Shown piece by piece: positions 29,183 to 40,654 of a stretch of 64,000 bases of DNA (the stretch's first letter is position 1; every line of letters begins with the position of its first letter). The stretch is from Gordionus sp. m RMFG-2023 (taxonomy: Eukaryota > Nematomorpha > Gordioida > Chordodea > Parachordodidae), in the NCBI RefSeq assembly GCF_954871325.1, contig NC_088775.1:62101561-62165560 (forward strand), given 5' to 3'. Position numbers and translations under genes: made by a program. The notes beneath the pieces were generated by a model that saw only the letters and a program-made list of their open reading frames with translations, searched no databases and was not told the DNA's origin.

Positions 29183-29885
29183 TATTCGATTTGATTAGAT
29201 TCGTATTTACGAATACGAATAACACAATTTCGATTCAAAAATAATAATAGGAAAATATATTATTCTTCAAATATTTTATCTATTATTCGATCGAATAATT
29301 CGAGATTATTCGATTAAAATAATTTATTAATAATATATAATTAGTAGGAATTATTTACAATTATTCCTATTTAATAAAATTTCCTAGGAAAAATGAAGAA
29401 ACATTTTATATTTCTAAATGTTGTTAACGGCTGTTTTTATTCGAATAATTCATAATACAAAATTAACCTCCGAAAATTGTTTTATGATGGACGAAGAAAG
29501 TATTTATTTATATGTAATTTATAACTCATATACAATTTTAAATAACTAGCTATCCCGTTAAGAATGAGGGGCGAACCAGATAGTTTTTCTTTAAAAATTT
29601 GTTGTTGGTATATTTGTTTTACATGATTTGAATATTATATTGATTTTTCTACATTATTATACTATATATGTATCTATATTATCTTACTAATAAAATATGT
29701 TTCTCTTTTATCCAAAGTTAAATTTTACAAAATAAATTTAATATGCTATCTTTTTTAATTTACGGTTTTAAATAAAATTTTCAAATTGAATTGAATATTC
29801 GACGAATCGAATCGAATAATCATTTTATTATTCCTACGAATATTAATTGTTCGATTCGATTCGTATTTTTGTATATCTAGTTAAA
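29183..29885. mobile_element. Possible fold-back/hAT-like MITE with TTCGAAT ladders
   Basis: The segment is bounded by TAGATTCGTATTTACG at 29196 and, read from the other strand, TAGATATACAAAAATACG ending at 29879. Both run into ATACGAAT. Inside are repeated self-complementary words built on ATTCGAAT and TTCGATCGAA. This layout resembles the other hAT-type elements of the window (TAG start, palindromic ladder). No convincing 8-bp target duplication was found, so the element call is tentative. Confidence 0.35.
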
Positions 29886-30724
29886 ATAATGTAAAGGATA
29901 AGTGGCATAAATGGCTATATGAAGATAATAATTGAAATATTTTTAGTCTAATGCACACACACACAGTATAGAATGAGGAAAGGGAGAGAAAAAAATAGGT
30001 AGGGAGCTTTAAGATATCTTCTCCAAAATACTCAGTGGGGCATATTAAAAAAATATATTTTGAAGCTTTTTATCTTAGATAAAAATAGAAAATAGTGGAT
30101 AAAAATTTATATTATTTTACGTCATATTAAATCTTTATACCTGTCATCTGACAGTTTGTCAATAACCTTTCTTTTATATCTGACAAAACAGATGCAAGAT
30201 TATCGGTTTATTCTATTATTATTTGAAATCATTTATATTAATCGAGGATTATGATATGTTTTAATAGTCTTTCTTAATATATATAAATAAATATTATTTT
30301 ATATATATTTAAATATTTTATTTATAATTGTTAAATATATTTATATAAAGTTAAATATTATTTCTATATTAGTACAATTAAAAAATTTAATATGTTTTAC
30401 TTTTATAAATAATTATTGTATAAATATTTATAAATTTATTAAAATTTTAAAAATGTTAAAAATAAAATTTAAAAAAATGTTAAAAATGTCTAGTTTGTAT
30501 TCACCATCTTTCTTCTTTTTAACGCGAAAACAGCTGTGGGATATTTAGGACCCGAACCTATTTTAGAGCATGATTTATTTATTAATTAATTTTTTTATTT
30601 ATTTTTTATAGATATGGTATAAAATTTTTAGATATTTACATTGTTTTTATCTTATTATAATCTTTTAATATTGAATTCCTAAAGATTTAAATTACTTAAA
30701 AAAAATTAATAATTTACTTTAATT
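29886..30724. other. AT-rich stretch, no gene seen
   Basis: It holds a CA microsatellite (about 29952-29965) and long A/T runs. No supported gene was seen. Confidence 0.5.
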
Positions 30725-30732
30725 ATAATTAT

Positions 30733-30949
30733 TAGTTGGTTAAACGGCTCGATTAAAGCCGATTTTAAAAGCGACTCATTATTTTAGTCAGAAAAATATT
30801 GCCTTAGCCGCGAGATTTCGTTAATAGATGTTGAAACCTTTGTGCCACCTATGAGAATAAACTTAAGGCTCGCATAATATTTTTTCAAATATAATATGAG
30901 TTAGCGTTTTTAAAAATCGGCTTAAAATGAGCCGTTTAACAACACACTA
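30733..30949. mobile_element. 217-bp hAT-type MITE with exact 8-bp target duplication
   Basis: The left end reads TAGTTGGTTAAACGGCTC and the right end, on the opposite strand, TAGTGTGTTGTTAAACGGCTC. Both continue into AAGCCGATTTT, so the terminal inverted repeats run about 40 bp with small gaps. The flanks are the identical octamers ATAATTAT at 30725-30732 and 30950-30957. Eight-base duplications and TAG/CAG starts are typical of hAT elements. No coding capacity is present, so it is a non-autonomous copy. The exact duplication suggests a relatively recent insertion. Confidence 0.8.
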
Positions 30950-30957
30950 ATAATTAT

Positions 30958-31677
30958 GTAAATATTTTGGTTGAAGTTTCAAATTTGGTTCATATTATTA
31001 ATTTTTACTATATATCTAGTTTTATGAGGTTAATTGCTTAATTTAAATCTAATTGCTTTAAAAGAATTATTTAAATTAAAAAAAAAAAAATTTTTTTTAG
31101 TTTGTTGTAAATAGCCTAACTTAGGCCTACTCGAATATGGCTTAGGCTAGAATTTTACCTAAAATTGATTTAAGAGCTAGCTTATTTAGGATAAAAACTC
31201 TAAAACGTATGGAATTTATAATTAAGGAAAATCGGTTTATTTTCTGATATATATTTTGCAATTAAAATTTGTTCGAGCAAGAAAATAATCTTAGAACAAA
31301 AGTCAAACTTCATTGTTGATGATCATTAAAAATAATATTCAAAAATATTATAAATTTTTATAAGAAAAATATATAATCAAAGATGAGAAGAATTCTCAAA
31401 ACAAGAGAAAATAGTGATTTTGTTTGTAAGACTTTCATTAATTAATATTATTAATTAAATAATAATAAACAAAAAATATAGCAGATTTATTTTATCCGTC
31501 CTTATAAATGGAGTTATAATAAATGAGTTATTTATATGAAAAATGCAAGAAAATATATATCATAAAATTGCAAATACAACATTATCCTAATCTTAACTGA
31601 CAAATGCCACTAATAACTTTAAAAAAAGATTTCAAATAAGTACTAATCAATTTGATTTAAAATATTATTATATTATG
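30958..31677. other. AT-rich stretch with a small hairpin
   Basis: TAGCCTAA at 31112 pairs with TTAGGCTA at 31142, and a poly-A tract meets a poly-T tract at 31079-31100. The 3' exons of the minus-strand gene ending at 31678 could lie here (for example, GATAATGTTGTATTTGC on the minus strand near 31590), but this is not certain. Confidence 0.35.
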
Positions 31678-32325
31678 TCATACTTTAGCAAAATATTTGG
31701 CACACTCGAATTTATCTAGACCCATGGCACCACTAGCGTCTATTGCTAGCACAACATCTATGGGATTGATCCTTATTGATCTTTTATCCTTATTATGTTT
31801 CAATAAAATTTTAACACCTTGTAACATCTTGACCAATTTTTTGGCCACCTTATCCACGTAAGCTTCGAAATCATGATGATTAAATTTTGTTCCCTTTATT
31901 TTAGCTTTTTATTTGTAGAAAATAGGAAAAATGAAATTTTTCAAAAAATGATTAAAATATTTCTGATTCAAACATTTAAAAAAATAATGTACATGTAGTT
32001 TTTTTAATCTTGAGTTAATAGTTAAGAAAATTATTATGTTAGCCTAAATATTTGAATACAATACGTCTTTTATAGGAATATTAGATATAACAAAACTTAC
32101 AGTTCAATATGGTTCAGAGTTGTTTAATATAATTCTTAGTTAGTCAGGATTTTTCATTTTTTATGATATATAAAAAAAGATATTACTACTATAGATTTGG
32201 GTAGCGGGTGAAGGAGGTCCTGGTGTGGAATAAGGGGCTGTGCTATAGTAATCGACGAATGATAATACGATATGACTAAGTGAAATCGTTAAAAACGAAA
32301 CGTAAAAAAGTGTTTTTAAATTCAT
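31678..32325 (-). CDS. Putative secreted protein with VWA-like domain (5' exons)
   Basis: This is the only good candidate for a host gene. Exon 1 starts at ATG 32325 and encodes Met-Asn-Leu-Lys followed by a ~20-residue hydrophobic stretch (about residues 5-24), read as a signal peptide, then a Pro/Ser/Tyr-rich stretch (STAPYSTPGPPSPATQIY). A GTAGTAAT donor lies at about 32200. Exon 2 (about 31904-31678) joins in phase 1 and carries a basic, probably helical segment, then INPIDVVLAIDASGAMG and KFECAKYFAK. The DxSGxMG string with a preceding hydrophobic strand resembles the metal-binding start of a von Willebrand A domain, although the usual second Ser is Ala. Exon 2 ends at a GTATGA donor, so the rest of the domain must lie in later exons that I cannot place with confidence. 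It could be a degraded gene. Confidence 0.5.
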
Positions 32326-32329
32326 TTTT

Positions 32330-33166
32330 AAATAAAAATTAAAAAGATATGTATTTAAATAGGTAAAAATTAATTCTTTTTTTAGCTAACTTCTTTTTAT
32401 AATTATAATATTTTGTTTTAAAATAAGAAATTAATTATGTCAATTTCTCTAAAGATTTTTTTCAAATTTTACGAAATGTATATCATGACTTAAAGGTGAT
32501 AAATTTTTATGATACGGTAAATTGACGCTTTGTTAATTATTATTGCTGACAAATGTCCAAGACCTATATTTAAAAAAGTTATTTTATATTATAATAAAAT
32601 GTATATCTACCCTGCTTTATTTTGCATCTCTAAAATATCTAGGGATTTATTTTATGTCAAAATGAATATGTTAAAATTTAGTTGACATTTTTAGATTTAA
32701 AAAAATTAATATGGTTTTCAAAAAAATTCTAGTAGAAATTACAAAAAGAAACCTTAAAAAATTAATTGTTTTATTTTTACCTTGGCTTTATTGTAATGAA
32801 CAAATATGTATATATATTATTGAGGGATAAAATTAGTGTTTGTCTTATAGTATAATTATTTTTGAAAGCATGATATAAATTTTATTTAAAAAAATATATA
32901 CATATGTTTGAGTGAGATTGTGATTGTATGCGATAGAAAGTTTGATTAGTTTAATGATCTGCCTACAATTCAATTATTAAATAAATTTTTACAGTAATGA
33001 ATTTTACCCTATTTCATCAATGGAAACTCCTCAACAAATATGACCCCCATTAGATGCATGCTCCCTATCCCCCCTTGAGCCCTATCCACCCTCCCAATGT
33101 CTACCTTTTATCTCGTTTAGATGCCTACTCCATACCACCCTTCAAATTATTTGGAGATAAACTTCC
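32330..33166. other. AT-rich stretch, then a C-rich patch
   Basis: No gene is supported. From about 33020 the plus strand turns pyrimidine-rich (many CCCC runs), which leads into the 59-bp duplication. Confidence 0.45.
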
Positions 33167-33290
33167 TCTACCACCCCCCCCTCCACTTATGTAGACGACC
33201 CTGGTTGGAAGAAAGGTAAGATGCTTCTACCACCCCCCCCTCCACTTATGTAGACGACCCTGGTTGGAAAAAAGGTAAGATGCTTGAGCT
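33167..33290 (+). repeat. 59-bp tandem duplication with splice-donor-like AAAGGTAAGATG
   Basis: The unit runs from TCTACCACCCCCCCC through CTGGTTGGAAGAAAGGTAAGATGCT. It occurs twice in a row, starting at 33167 and 33226, with one A/G difference near its end. Each copy ends in a consensus-like donor AAAG/GTAAG, so it could be a duplicated exon end, but no convincing protein was found. Confidence 0.75.
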
Positions 33291-33902
33291 TTTAACTAAC
33301 TAAGAATTTTAGTCACTCCTAAACTGAAAAAATCACCTTAAAAATGTTGTAGAAAGAGTGATGTATTAGAAGTGGGGTTCTCTATTAAGAATAAAAGAAG
33401 AGATTCTATATACGCGACAGAACCATTGGAGATGCATTGAAGTGAAAAAATTGGATGACGTCAAGTATGGATCGAATCATAGGTGAAAACAATGTTATGG
33501 ATTGGGTTTGAAATGATGGAACATCCCTGTATTAAGCAAAGTATGAAGGCATAACTGATCCAATTAAAACTTAAATATAAACAGTGCATACTAAATTAAC
33601 TTTACAAATTAATTTTATTATAAACTCTTACATTACCCAATAAATTCTCAAATTATGTATTTCCAACTCCCAATCCCCATAATACCAATCTATTATTCAT
33701 AAATATTTTTTTTCTAAATTATGTATATGCCAGTTCCAATCCACAAAATCTCAATCTATTACCCAAAAACATATATTTACCATATTTCTTAGTTGTAGCA
33801 TGATTAAGAATATACATTTAGAGATCTCTATTTGATATTTCGACACTCTTGATTAAAACGTTAAAAATTAACTTATTTTTATTTATAAATTTAAAAAAAA
33901 TA
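33291..33902. other. AT-rich stretch, no recognised gene
   Basis: A somewhat GC-richer patch (33340-33560) contains short open frames without recognisable motifs. Around 33630-33770 a loose ~85-bp repeat of AATCTATTACCC-type sequence is seen. Confidence 0.4.
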
Positions 33903-34450
33903 AGCTCCTGGAGTTGTTATATAACATTTTAAAAATTATTGTATAATATTATCACCTTACATTAAATCCTCACCTCAAGGGATGATTTATACGGTGATAA
34001 GGGTGGTTAGCATTATTGTATATAATCATCACCTAACATTAAATCATCACCTCTAGGAATGATTTATAATGTGATAAGGGTAGTTAGCATGTATAATATA
34101 CAACAAACTTAAATATAAGTGTATTGATTGTAAAATACTATAGTATAAGAATATATTATGAAAATTTTCCTAGGATAATGTAAAAATAACAATCGTAAGA
34201 TAATAATGTATAACGATATGTAAGCAATTATATATTAAATATATTGGAATTATGAATTAATGTCCAAGGACATAACGAACATTTATCGAATATAACTGCT
34301 ATATTTAAGTAAAAACATATTATATATTATTATGTTAATCGACCCTTTATTATCAACTGATAAATCATCCCTTGAGGTGATGATTTAATATAAAGTGATA
34401 TTATTATACAATCTATATATAATATTTAAGATGTTATACAGCATCTCGGT
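33903..34450. mobile_element. MITE with ~100-bp inverted repeat arms
   Basis: The left arm (about 33909-34010) contains TTATATAACATTTTAAAAA, then TTAAATCCTCACCTCAAGGG and ATGATTTAT. The right arm (about 34340-34450) is its reverse complement with scattered changes, sharing CCTCAAGGGATGATTTAT exactly. The left arm is followed by an internal second copy of its distal part (34018-34090, CATCACCTAACATTAAATCA). No coding sequence is present. The superfamily cannot be assigned because target duplications are unclear. Its right end abuts the dispersed repeat at 34451. Confidence 0.65.
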
Positions 34451-34705
34451 GTAAAGAAGCCCTTACTCTCAACCCTTCCTATAATCTTGCTGCCATTTGT
34501 ACATAAAACAAAAATATCAGACTTATACCCTTCAAATTCTTTATTTGCTATAAACGTTCATAATATCAATATTAACATTCATATGAAAACAAGTAAACAA
34601 TAATATACATAGTAAAATGTGAAATCTTCAAGATCAGTCCAAGTCATCCATTATATTCTGTGCATTCTTGATCTCTTTGTCCTCCCACCATGGCATCCCG
34701 TGATC
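34451..34705 (+). repeat. Dispersed repeat R, 5' part (interrupted copy)
   Basis: About 250 bp, nearly identical to the first part of 43537-43894. The shared words include CCTTCCTATAAT, TGCCATTTGTACATAAAAC and CAAGATCAGTCCAAGTCATC. It stops abruptly at CGTGATC, where the MULE-2 end begins. The missing second part is found at 41026-41132. Confidence 0.9.
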
Positions 34706-34729
34706 GGCAGAGGATATTTACCTACAAAC

Positions 34730-35025
34730 GGGGTAAATAGCATATTATGATATTTGCCCCAGTGGTTAAATATACTTTATAATGATAAAATTATAGTTGC
34801 TCCCAGATGTTAATATTTGACCCCAGATGATAGTATTTGCCCCAGATGTTAATATCATATATAACGATAAAATTATATTTATCCCCTGACGATAATATTT
34901 GCCTCAGATGTTAAATACCATTTATTAATGATAAAATTATATTTGCCCCCAGATGATAATATTTGCCCCAGTTAGTTAAATAGCATTTATAACGATAAAA
35001 TTATATTTGCCCATTAGTTTTTAAA
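34730..35025. repeat. Subterminal repeats of MULE-2
   Basis: Four to five loose copies of a 60-70-bp unit with ATATTTGCCCCAGATGTTAA and AACGATAAAATTATATTTGC. They share the word ATTTGCCC with the element's right terminus, so they are probably internal copies of the transposase-binding end sequence, as is common in Mutator-like elements. Confidence 0.7.
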
Positions 35026-35039
35026 ATATATTAGGCATG

Positions 35040-35830
35040 GATTATTTTTAATCTAATATATAGATAAGCTAAAGAAAATCCTTATTTTTTATTATATAAT
35101 AGATAGGTTATCATAGATAGATATTATAAGTTTTTTCAAATTATATTTGAAATATATAAATTTAAAAAATCCTTTTTCATTGTTAATCTAATTTAAAACA
35201 TATCCATCCATTTATTACAAAGTTGGTAAGTCAATTTGATTTAAAACCCCTATTTATTAAAAACATCAAATAAAATCTAAATTTGTTCAAAATGCTTAAT
35301 ATAGACAAAGACTTATATTATTATAGAATTAAATAAAGTTTATATGATATGGATTATATTATAATCTAAATTATTGACAAACTTAAGAAAACCCTTAAAT
35401 TTTTTATTATATAATAGATAGATTATCACAGATTTTATCAGTTTTTTAAAATTTTTTAATTGAAATATATCAATTTAAAAAATCCTTTTCCATTGTGATC
35501 TTATTAAAAACATATCCATTTATTGTACAGTTGACAAATAAATTTAATTCACCCCTATTTTTTAAAAAACATCTAATAAAATCTAAATTTGATCAAAATG
35601 CATAAAGACAAAGACTTAAATTTTTATAGAATAAAAATTTTCATGATATGGATTTTTATTATAATCTAAATTATTGATGAGCTAAAGAAAACCCTAAAAT
35701 TTCTTATTATATAAAAGATAGGTTAGTTTTTTAAAAATTTATATTTGAAATATATAAATTTAAAAAATCCTTTGTCATTGTTAATCTTGTTATTACCCAT
35801 ATATTTATTGCAAAGTTGTAGTCCAATATA
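35040..35830. repeat. ~300-bp tandem repeat inside MULE-2
   Basis: Between two and three copies start near 35043, 35352 and 35652. They are recognised by AGCTAAAGAAAATCC or ACTTAAGAAAACCC, then TTATTATATAATAGATAG and TTTAAAAAATCCTTT. They lie 3' of the transposase gene. Non-coding. Confidence 0.7.
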
Positions 35831-36025
35831 TTGAGATTATCTACTTATTTGATAAAAAAAAAACTATTTCTTTATTAGAAACAGTTCTTTTATAAAGTTA
35901 ACCTTGTTAATACCCATATATTTATTGCAAAGTTGTAGTCCAATATATTGAGACTATCTACTTATTTGATAAAAAAAACAAAGTAAAATAAGCACATTTC
36001 CTTTATTAGAAACAGTTCTTTTATA
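35787..36025. repeat. ~117-bp tandem duplication
   Basis: The block with CCCATATATTTATTGCAAAG and GTAGTCCAATATATTGAGA to AGAAACAGTTCTTTTATAAA occurs twice in a row (about 35795 and 35912). The second copy is slightly longer through an insertion near 35980. Confidence 0.8.
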
Positions 36026-37820
36026 AAATAATAACTATAGAACGTTTATATAAGTTTTATATAATAAAAACTAAATATTATAAATGTTAATATAAAAAAT
36101 GTAAAATAAATGCGAAATATTAATATTATAAATGTTGGCATGATCTACAAAACCATAATATTTTCCTAGGCTTTTTATTAATATTCTGGCAATGGAAATG
36201 ATACCAGTTTAAACAAATATCACATATATAGAACAGTTTTCTAATTCCATTTGGGAATCTTGCACAGCCATATATCATTCTTTATTATTTGCATAAGACT
36301 CTCAATGTGCAAATATGCATCATTAGTAACATAGGGAGCAATTAAACACACATCAATGTCAACATTATTTAAGCACTGCAGTAGGAAGCAAAGGGACATC
36401 CTCTTTAAAATATCGTTCTTATTAAATACTTTTTTTAAAGAGTCGGGTTTGATAATTTTTTTTAATATCCATATTGCTTGCTCATCTTTCAGTAGTGCTG
36501 AAAATGGTTTTATCTCTTCTGAAAATAAATATATAGGAATGTTTAATAATATAAAAATATACTATTCAAAATGCATTTTGTTTCAGACCTGGATATTCTT
36601 TTCTAAAATAAAATAAAAATTATAGTATAATATAAAATAAAAATTATAGTATAAATAAAATAAAAATTATAGTATAATATAAAATAAAAATTATAGTATG
36701 AAATATTTTAATACGAACCTGTATTTATTTTATCCGTGATTATAAAATTAATAAATTCTTTCTGACAATCTGTTATAAGGGGAGATGATAGTAAAAGGAA
36801 TATAGTAAATATAAATATTGTATAAATAAATGAAATGTTTTTTCTATATCATCATCCAGGTTTATGATTCCAACACTATTATCATTGTTAGGTATATCAA
36901 GATTATCATTTATATATTTTTTTTTCTGATTAAAAATTTTGAGATTATATATTTCAATAAAATTTACTTATTCCTCCCTTTTTTGTTATTCCTATTACAG
37001 ATAGGTCTATTTTTCTTGGTCTGCCTTGTGATTTTAATCTAGCTGGTAATCTAAGTTTTCTAATTTTATTATCTAAATAAATAATAAAAAGTATTTATTT
37101 GATAAAAAGATAATATTTTTAAGACCAATATCCTGCGTTGTTGTATTAAATGACATATAATCATTCTCTTTTTCTTCGGGGTCTGAAGAAAAAAATAAAA
37201 ATTTATTATTTAAAATATAATATAACCAATAATACAAGAAGTTGTGGATGTTGACATAACAATTTTATTGTGCTCTATTGTTCTTTTGTCAATCATATCA
37301 AGGTCTAGAGAAAATATATAAATCAATATAAAATAAAAAATACTTTCTAATGTTGAAAATATTCGATTATGAAAATCCTGGCCTGAAAAAAAATATTAAT
37401 TTTATAAAAATCTTATATTCTACCAATCGGAGAAATAGAAGTGCATGGCACAAAAACACTATCATGTTGAATATAATTTTGATCATCATGAACAATAATA
37501 TCAACATCTTAAACATATTTGAAATATGGATAAAATATAAAACTACTTTGCAGAGCTGAAGATATCATATTGCTCATCTTTGTTTGTATTTCTATATCTA
37601 TCATAGATTATTATTTTAAATATATTGAAAATTATATACCAATAGTTTGTAGAAATGATCCATCAACCTGCTCTCTCATTAGCATATGATTTACATCATG
37701 ATCTGATCAATTAAAAAATAAATATATTAAATTTACATTTGATACCCATGGATGAATGAGTTTCTGAGGTTTCATCATTAGATATAACAGTGAACATTTT
37801 TCCGACCTCATGATATATAT

Positions 37821-38749
37821 TAGAGGTCTGCATTGGGAGGGATTTCGGCCCGCCCACCCACACCTGCCCATCTATGTGGAAGGGCGGATGGGCGGGTAAA
37901 AAATTTTTCGAGAATGGGCAGGCGGGCGGGTTCAAAAAAATTTGAAAATATGGCCGGGCTGGGCGCGGGTTAAGAAATTTAAACAATGGGCGGGCGGGTT
38001 AAGGAAATTTAAAATTTTTGTTCAAAAACAAACTAAAAAAAATAATTGTTTAAATCATCTATAACAATATTTCTTTTTTTATTGTACCAATCGATTTTTT
38101 TTAAGTGAAGAACATTTACCTAACTATATTATGTAATAAACACAACAATAAAACTTTTTTCTTAGAATAAATAAACATTTTTATATATTAAAAATTTCTT
38201 TTATGGGAATGTAATAAAACTTTTCTAGTGCTTCTTCCGAACGCGGATTTAGCATTGCTGGAAGATTTTTAGAACAAAGAAGAACGTGTTTAAATCCAGA
38301 AAATGTCAATTCATTATTATTTTTACATTATAATTATATATAATAATTTTACATTTATATTTTTTTCATAAATATTCAATTTGATCAAATAAATTGTCCA
38401 TAATTTACATTGATTATATTTATACTTATATTAATTTCCTAAATTATAAACTTTTTGTAGAGGTGTAATGCTGAAATATTTTTATTAGATGCTTAAAAAA
38501 AATGAAAGAATGACCATAATTAAATTTTATAAGTGGGCTTGGGTTAAAAATTTTTTATAAAAAATGGGCGGGCGGGTAAAAAATTTTTTATTAATGGGCG
38601 GGCTGGTAAGGAATTTTAGACGATATATATTTTTTTGAAAACTTAGGGCGGGCTGGGCGGGCGGATTAAATTTTTTTTAAAACATTGGATGGGCGGGCTT
38701 TTGGTTGGGCGGGCTTTTGGTCCAAAAACCCGCCCAATGCAGACCTTTA
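37821..38749. mobile_element. 929-bp hAT element with GGGCGGGCGGG ladders, in MULE-2 exon
   Basis: The termini are TAGAGGTCTGCATTGGG on the left and TAAAGGTCTGCATTGGG on the right (other strand), 16 of 17 matching. They are flanked by ATATATAT (37813-37820) and ATATACAT (38750-38757), a near-perfect 8-bp duplication typical of hAT. Next to both ends are blocks alternating GGGCGGGCGGGT-like sequence with AAAAATTTTT. The middle holds a plus-strand hAT C-terminal remnant (38221-38343). It is probably an internal-deletion derivative. It interrupts the codons for Asn-Val-Tyr in the MULE-2 exon. Excising it with one duplication copy leaves the frame continuous (KKMNVY then HEVGKMFTV). Confidence 0.9.
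38221..38343 (+). pseudogene. hAT transposase C-terminal (dimerisation) remnant
   Basis: Forty codons read SSASSERGFSIAGRF ... RRTCLNPENVNSLLFLHYN and then stop. This is the hAT-family C-terminal dimerisation signature (SSER.FS.AG, then R..L.PE.V..L.FL..N). All upstream parts, including the catalytic core, are gone. It identifies the enclosing element as hAT and shows it derives from an autonomous copy. Confidence 0.85.
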
Positions 38750-40654
38750 ATATACATTCATTTTCTTAATTTGATCAAATTGATCCTGGGGAAAATGTGA
38801 AACATAATTCACAGACATAGTGAGTTCCGTTATTAATTTTTTATATTTTTTTCTTTGTGGTAGTTTGCGATTTGAAATTGGTTGTACAAAATCTGCAATT
38901 GTAATATCTGTATGAGACACAGGTGGTGTTTCAAAACAATTTGACTTAGAATAAGCTCGTGTCCATCTTGAATTACATAATTGGGAGCAATATTTATCCA
39001 AGTTATATCCCGATCGTAGTGCCAATATATGGTGGCATAGTAAAAGCATTGTAAAAATATATCCACATGAACACTTTTCCTATACTTTATAATTATTCCC
39101 AGAATCATTTAAATCTATATCCGTAAATATATCAGAAGGGCTGGTAAATTTATCAAAATACTAAGATCAAGCTCTTTAAGTATTTTTTTAAAAGTATATG
39201 TTGTTAGAAGATCACGGTATTTATATTCTGCTGATTAAGAATGATATGAAACTGTCCAAACCCTTTCATTATTCATTATATTTTTATACTCCCTAGAGTT
39301 TATTATAGCTGAGATATCCTTATAAAAGACTTTTAAGGTTGAAAATTTCGTGACAACCATTTAAAATTTTTGGTTAATGGACTCTGTACGATTATTTGTT
39401 GAATTAAAAAAAAATGAGGAGCAGATGACCAGTAGCCAATAACCCACTCATTTTTGATTGGATGCCAATTGATATTATAATACTTAATAACATTGGGTAA
39501 ATTTAATTGAACTAATTGTGAATATAGAATATTATATTGATCATCAGATTCAGCATATACAAAGTTTTGTAAAATGCCTAAAACTGATTTAACTTCATCG
39601 TTTATATTTCTTTTAGATGTGGTAATTTCTCTTTTAAACGTCCTCATGACATGGAATATACATATATGAATTTCGGTTCTTGGAAAACTTTCCTAAAGAG
39701 CTTGCCTATCAGCAAAGTCTTTGTCTCCGATAATTACTTTAACATTATTAATATCATTATATTTTGCTAAAATATTAGATATTTTTTACACTAAAATAGG
39801 TTTCCCCCTTGACAAGTCCTAATGCCACAATCTGAGATTGGCCATGCCTATCTATCACGAGTAAATAGAAAGAGGCATACCAAGATTGTTTAATTTGTAG
39901 GTTGCATCAATAAATATCACCTCAGGATAATATTTAAGATAATGGTGGAGCATGCTAGCATCTTGAAAGTATATGCCCATTAATTCATTATCCTTTTCTA
40001 GTATATCAACCACGGCTCCATTATCTTCCCTAAGTTGATTTATTACATCAAGTAATATATTATTCGATGGCTTGTTTAACTTTGCAGAAATATTATGAAT
40101 ATCCCTCAAAGTCAACATCTGACCAGAATTAAGTACATATTCTTGGATCTTGACCTTATTAGCTTTAAAAGTGATAGCCTGCTCAACAATTTGTTTATTA
40201 ATAGGAGACAACCTTCTTTGTTTGGGGAGCATCTCAAATATTTTCTTATCTTGAATATATAAATTATATATTAGTTAAAAATTGAATATATTTATCTAAC
40301 CTAGATCATGGTTTTTATGATCTTTTACAAACATGACTATATCTAAAGACTACTCATTTAGTATATCATGCTGAAGAAAGACTGAGAACATAAAGGTACA
40401 TTCTTTTCGAAGACTTGATGAGGTTCTTATACCTCTAGACTGGGATTTTTTTTTCAGTCCATATTTACATATATAAAAAACTCTGCTATATTTATATTGA
40501 GCTATAAATTCACTGCTATATGGTTCCTTTAATAAATCTGATTTATGAATAACTATGTTAAAATAATTTTCTTTTTCATATATTGATATAGCATTGTTTA
40601 ACTCATGTATAGAATTAAATTTTGCATTAAGACGTCATAATCTAAAAATATTTA

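Larger units (their letters stand above)
36126..40641 (-). pseudogene. MULE-2 transposase: FAR1-like + DDE + SWIM + PHD-like, spliced
   Basis: A minus-strand Mutator transposase of the FAR1/ZSWIM type. Exon 40641-40301 gives an N-terminal zinc-binding domain (SIHELNNAISIYEKENYF, ICKYGLKKKSQSRG, VKDHKNHD) with one in-frame TAG. Exon 40249-37746 carries LPKQRRLS, the first Asp in FIDATYKLNN, the second in IIGDKDFADR, CIFHVMRTFKREI, and the SWIM finger ending LLLCHHILA. It has a few breaks. Small exons follow at 37702-37640, 37597-37544, 37507-37424, 37382-37344, 37304-37227, 37182-37126 and 37072-36968. All join in phase 1 with introns of about 36-77 bases, and include LKSQGRPRKIDLSVIG, a hallmark of the C-terminal tail. 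Later exons end in ICDICLNWYHFHC ... WFCRSC, a PHD-like finger whose first zinc pair is imperfect. Frame shifts near 36255 and about 36780-36925 and the nested hAT make it inactive. Confidence 0.8.

Noticed and set aside
33903-34450. Long inverted arms taken at first as ends of MULE-2
   Set aside because: The arms close on each other within 550 bp, and the MULE-2 boundary is set independently by the split repeat R.
36356-37559. Plus-strand open frames at 36356, 36830 and 37350
   Set aside because: They are shadows of the minus-strand MULE-2 exons and introns; the minus strand explains the region better.
37711-37986. A 91-codon minus-strand open frame
   Set aside because: It is a read-through from the GGGCGGG ladder and hAT end into the MULE-2 exon, plus an unspliced intron, not a gene of its own.
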